A stretch of DNA of 64,000 nt from UBA10438 sp044238605 (GTDB lineage Bacteria; Bacteroidota; Ignavibacteria; Kapaibacteriales; Kapaibacteriaceae), in contig JBIICY010000001.1 of the NCBI GenBank assembly GCA_044238605.1, positions 124,001 to 188,000 on the forward strand. The letters are read 5' to 3'. The position numbers and the translations under genes were made by a program. The notes under the pieces were generated by a model that was not told the DNA's origin, ran no database searches, and was given only the letters and a program-made list of their open reading frames with translations. Shown here one piece after another: positions 61,729-64,000 of the stretch; within the stretch, counting starts at the first letter, position 1, and each line of letters begins with the position of its first letter.

Positions 61729-63120
61729 TTACATCAACTGATATTCTGGCATACGAACGATGGCCTGCAGAAGGAATTTGATACGCTGTGGCGCCGAAGG
61801 AGAATCAATGTTCCACTCGTACACCTGAGCACCGGCAAGCATAATCTCGAGGAGGACATCTAACTGCTTTTGTGTCACTGGCACAGCAAGCATCAGTGAT
61901 GCTACGTGCGCTACGAGTTTCGTCGCATCATCCGCATCGGGCAGCTGCCGTATCATCGACAAGACATCCGGCGTGTAGTTCTTACCATCGACATCGAGCA
62001 ACTTTGAAGAGCTTCCAGCTTGACGTCCATCAATGAACGCTTCGGCAAAACGCTGTCTCTGCGGAAAGGTAGAGCTCGTGATCCATGCATGGTGCCCCTT
62101 CCAGCCTTCAACAGTAGGAGGATAGAACGGCTCCTGTGTGAGTTTTGTCATTGCGCCGACGCAGTACGTCGGGTGCACCTGCAATGCGCCGAGTAATGCA
62201 GCAAGGCCAATGACCAATTCAGCTGGACTCTTAATGAGAGCACCACGAACATTGGCAGAATAGAAATACTCAGACGATAGCAAGGCCTGCAGTATGATGT
62301 TCATGTCATAGTTCGCATCACGGACAATCTTCTGCACACTTGCAACTACTTCATCGCTTGGATAGAATTCAACGAATTGCTTTACGATGCGCCTCGCCAC
62401 GTAGCGTGAGCAGGCATCAGACTCCAGCGTAATCCGCACAACATCTTGCCAATCCCATGCACCCGTTTTGCCAAGTATTGTCTTTGTTCCTGTATCTGCC
62501 AGCTGCTTGGAGTATACACCCTGCACACCATTGATGCGCCAGCCCGTAAATGCACGTGCAGCATCTAGAATGTCCATTTCCGTGTAATGGCCGATGCCCA
62601 GCGTGAAAAGCTCAAACCACTCTCGAGCAAAGTTCTCGTTTGGGCGCCCCTTTACACTGAGCTCCCCATTGAGGTAGCGCAGCATTGCCGGATCACCGAC
62701 GATCTTTTCTGCAAGGACTGCATAGTTCGTGGCGTTGCTTCGAAGGAGCTTGTGTTGGTTCAGTAGCCACTGTGCGATGTACACCGTGATGTAATCAGAG
62801 GTGAACACGTTGTGCCACAACATGACGAGCTTCTCATGAACATGAGGAACTGTTAGCACGCGCGACATCCACCACTGCTGCATCTCTGACCAGAGTCGTG
62901 CATTAGCAGCAAAGTCCTGAAGGTTGGGAGCAGACTGCGCCCACGGCAAGTCTGCAAGGGGCGGCACAGGCGCTGTCAGCAGCCTCGAAACGGCTTCAGA
63001 CGGTGTTAGGCCCACGAGTGCTTTTGCAGCCTTGTAGGTTGGATGTAATGTGGCTCTACGAAGTAGGTGCAATGCATCGTCTATCGAGAGCGGCGTTGTG
63101 CGAACCTGCAGATTTTCCAT
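61729..63120 (-). CDS. DUF1800 domain protein
   Basis: A 463-residue protein with the domain's hallmarks: N-terminal 'HLLRRATLHPT', 'WWMSRVLTVPHVHEKLVMLWHNVFT', 'NENFAREWFELFTLGIGHYTEMDILDAARAFTGW' and a C-terminal 'SPAELVIGLAALLG' block. First gene of the DUF1800-DUF1501-GH operon. Unlike its two partners it has neither a signal peptide nor a sorting domain that I can see. The start is uncertain between ATG 63120 (given) and ATG 63156. Function unknown; partner of DUF1501. Confidence 0.88.
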   Translation of the reverse strand: MENLQVRTTPLSIDDALHLLRRATLHPTYKAAKALVGLTPSEAVSRLLTAPVPPLADLPWAQSAPNLQDFAANARLWSEMQQWWMSRVLTVPHVHEKLVMLWHNVFTSDYITVYIAQWLLNQHKLLRSNATNYAVLAEKIVGDPAMLRYLNGELSVKGRPNENFAREWFELFTLGIGHYTEMDILDAARAFTGWRINGVQGVYSKQLADTGTKTILGKTGAWDWQDVVRITLESDACSRYVARRIVKQFVEFYPSDEVVASVQKIVRDANYDMNIILQALLSSEYFYSANVRGALIKSPAELVIGLAALLGALQVHPTYCVGAMTKLTQEPFYPPTVEGWKGHHAWITSSTFPQRQRFAEAFIDGRQAGSSSKLLDVDGKNYTPDVLSMIRQLPDADDATKLVAHVASLMLAVPVTQKQLDVLLEIMLAGAQVYEWNIDSPSAPQRIKFLLQAIVRMPEYQLM

Positions 63121-63134
63121 ACCGCCAACATACG

Positions 63135-63142
63135 TACTTTTG
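63135..63142 (+). promoter_or_regulatory. Promoter -7 box of the YfhO-like gene
   Basis: TACTTTTG matches TAnnTTTG, 37 nt before ATG 63180. It lies inside the divergent DUF1800 upstream region. Confidence 0.45.
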
Positions 63143-63179
63143 TTCTTCGTTTTCATGCCAAACAAAGGGAACTACAGTA

Positions 63180-64000
63180 ATGGCCACAAAGCAATCAGAG
63201 TCGGTGTTTACGAAGTACGGAGACGTGCTCGCGTATGCTTCGATTCTCGTATCGGTGATCGCATTCTTTGCAGACGCACTCTTTGGCGGGAAGAACTTTA
63301 TGAGCGGTGGCGATAACGTCGCCTTCTATTCATTCGTCCCCTACCTTGAGCAGGCCAAGACCACGGGCGAGTTTCCGCTGTGGGTGCCATATATCTTTGG
63401 CGGCATGCCATCACTGGCGTCATTCCTTGCCGCAGGAGACCGCACCTGGGACTTTGTAGGACAGTTTATCTTCTCGTTCCCGCGGGCCATGGGCGACTTG
63501 TTCAACAATGACACCGCACGCCTTGCCCTGTGGTACGTGATCTACGGCTGGGGTGTATACACACTATCCCGGGTAAAGGGACTGCATAAAGTTATCGGTG
63601 TGTTTTCAGCGCTGGCCGCTGTCTTCAGCACGTTCGTTGTCGTGTGGATCATGATTGGCCATAGCACCAAGCCGGTTTCAATGGCTACACTCCCATGGAT
63701 CCTCCTCGCTCTTGAGCGCTTACGGGAGAAATTCAACCTCGCGAACTTGTTTCTGCTTACCCTGCCGCTGATCGTTCTCGTCTCTGCAACCCACCCGCAG
63801 ATGATGTTCTATATCGGCTGCGGCACGGCTCTCTATATGCTGGTTGAACTCGTTACACGATTGATCACCAAAGAAGGCTGGATGGATGTGCTCAAAGCAG
63901 GTGGTGGTCTTGCCCTGGCTGCTGCGATAGCTCTTGGCTCTCATGCCGACATGTTCCTCTCAACACGGGAGTATACTCCTGAGTCTACCCGCGGCTCTGC
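63180..64000 (+). CDS. YfhO-family-like integral membrane protein, 3' end missing
   Basis: The frame starting ATG 63180 (MATKQSESVF, preceded by AAAGGGA) stays open to the window end: 273 codons. It has hydrophobic helices at about residues 15-35, 95-115, 125-150, 165-175, 190-215 and 245-262. The segment 'GGDNVAFYSFVPYLEQAKTTGEFPLWVPYIFGGMPS' is typical of the first periplasmic loop of Bacteroidota YfhO/GT-C-fold proteins ('sGgD....y.p....... g.fPLWnP..fgGmP'). Such proteins are thought to be lipid-linked sugar transferases or related. The C-terminal half is outside the window. Confidence 0.85.
   Translation, partial: MATKQSESVFTKYGDVLAYASILVSVIAFFADALFGGKNFMSGGDNVAFYSFVPYLEQAKTTGEFPLWVPYIFGGMPSLASFLAAGDRTWDFVGQFIFSFPRAMGDLFNNDTARLALWYVIYGWGVYTLSRVKGLHKVIGVFSALAAVFSTFVVVWIMIGHSTKPVSMATLPWILLALERLREKFNLANLFLLTLPLIVLVSATHPQMMFYIGCGTALYMLVELVTRLITKEGWMDVLKAGGGLALAAAIALGSHADMFLSTREYTPESTRGS

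Overview
The window is a chromosomal segment of a bacterium from the Bacteroidota/Chlorobiota side of the tree. Three things in the sequence support this. (1) At least four secreted proteins end in a type IX secretion (T9SS) sorting domain, with the usual 'W/V-x-NP' opening and a final beta-rich 'G-x-Y' repeat. (2) Upstream of many genes and of every tRNA unit there is a TAnnTTTG box, sometimes with TTG/TTTG about 19-21 nt before it, which is the Bacteroidota primary-sigma promoter. (3) TonB-dependent receptors with a carboxypeptidase-regulatory-like N-domain, a eukaryotic-type citrate synthase and a DUF1800/DUF1501 pair are typical of these phyla. Candidatus Kapabacteria or a neighbouring Ignavibacteria-like lineage is my inference. 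No phage, plasmid, CRISPR or rRNA genes were seen.

Layout. 1-9.0 kb: end of a T9SS multidomain protein, M1 aminopeptidase, NatB-type ABC permease, citrate synthase, tRNA-Val, K+-dependent membrane pyrophosphatase. 9.1-15.2 kb: TonB-dependent receptor, tRNA-Lys, an IS3-family relic abutting a PAP2 phosphatase, a DUF418 membrane protein, a small membrane protein and a DUF985 cupin. 15.4-21.5 kb: five copies of one alpha/beta-hydrolase lipoprotein gene (one inverted, one with a premature stop, one a pseudogene). 21.5-33.8 kb: Tat-exported flavin amine oxidase, cytochrome P450 with an AEC transporter, N-formylglutamate amidohydrolase-like protein, secreted carboxylesterase, Tat-exported DAAO-like flavoprotein with an apparently permuted fold, serine hydrolase, glycerophosphodiester phosphodiesterase and a second TonB-dependent receptor. 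33.8-42.6 kb: two lipoproteins, a histone H1-like protein, a TPR sensor kinase/LuxR regulator/dicarboxylate symporter unit, and a T9SS beta-helix protein fused to a histidine phosphatase.

42.7-54.6 kb is the conserved transcription/translation block, read on the minus strand from one strong promoter: tRNA-Tyr, -Gly, -Thr, -Trp, secE, nusG, rplK, rplA, rplJ, rplL, rpoB, rpoC. The tuf gene often found between tRNA-Thr and tRNA-Trp is absent. 54.7-64 kb: carA, an HNH endonuclease, a lipoprotein, a minus-strand operon of DUF1800, DUF1501 and a glycoside-hydrolase-like T9SS protein, and the start of a YfhO-like membrane protein.

The core genes supply ordinary housekeeping functions. The accessory part (15-34 kb) is dominated by exported hydrolases and exported flavoenzymes next to transporters, which suggests degradation of esters and amino compounds at the cell surface. 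The most unusual observations are the permuted DAAO-like protein, the decaying hydrolase array, a probable hybrid promoter made by the IS3 end, and the beta-helix/phosphatase fusion.
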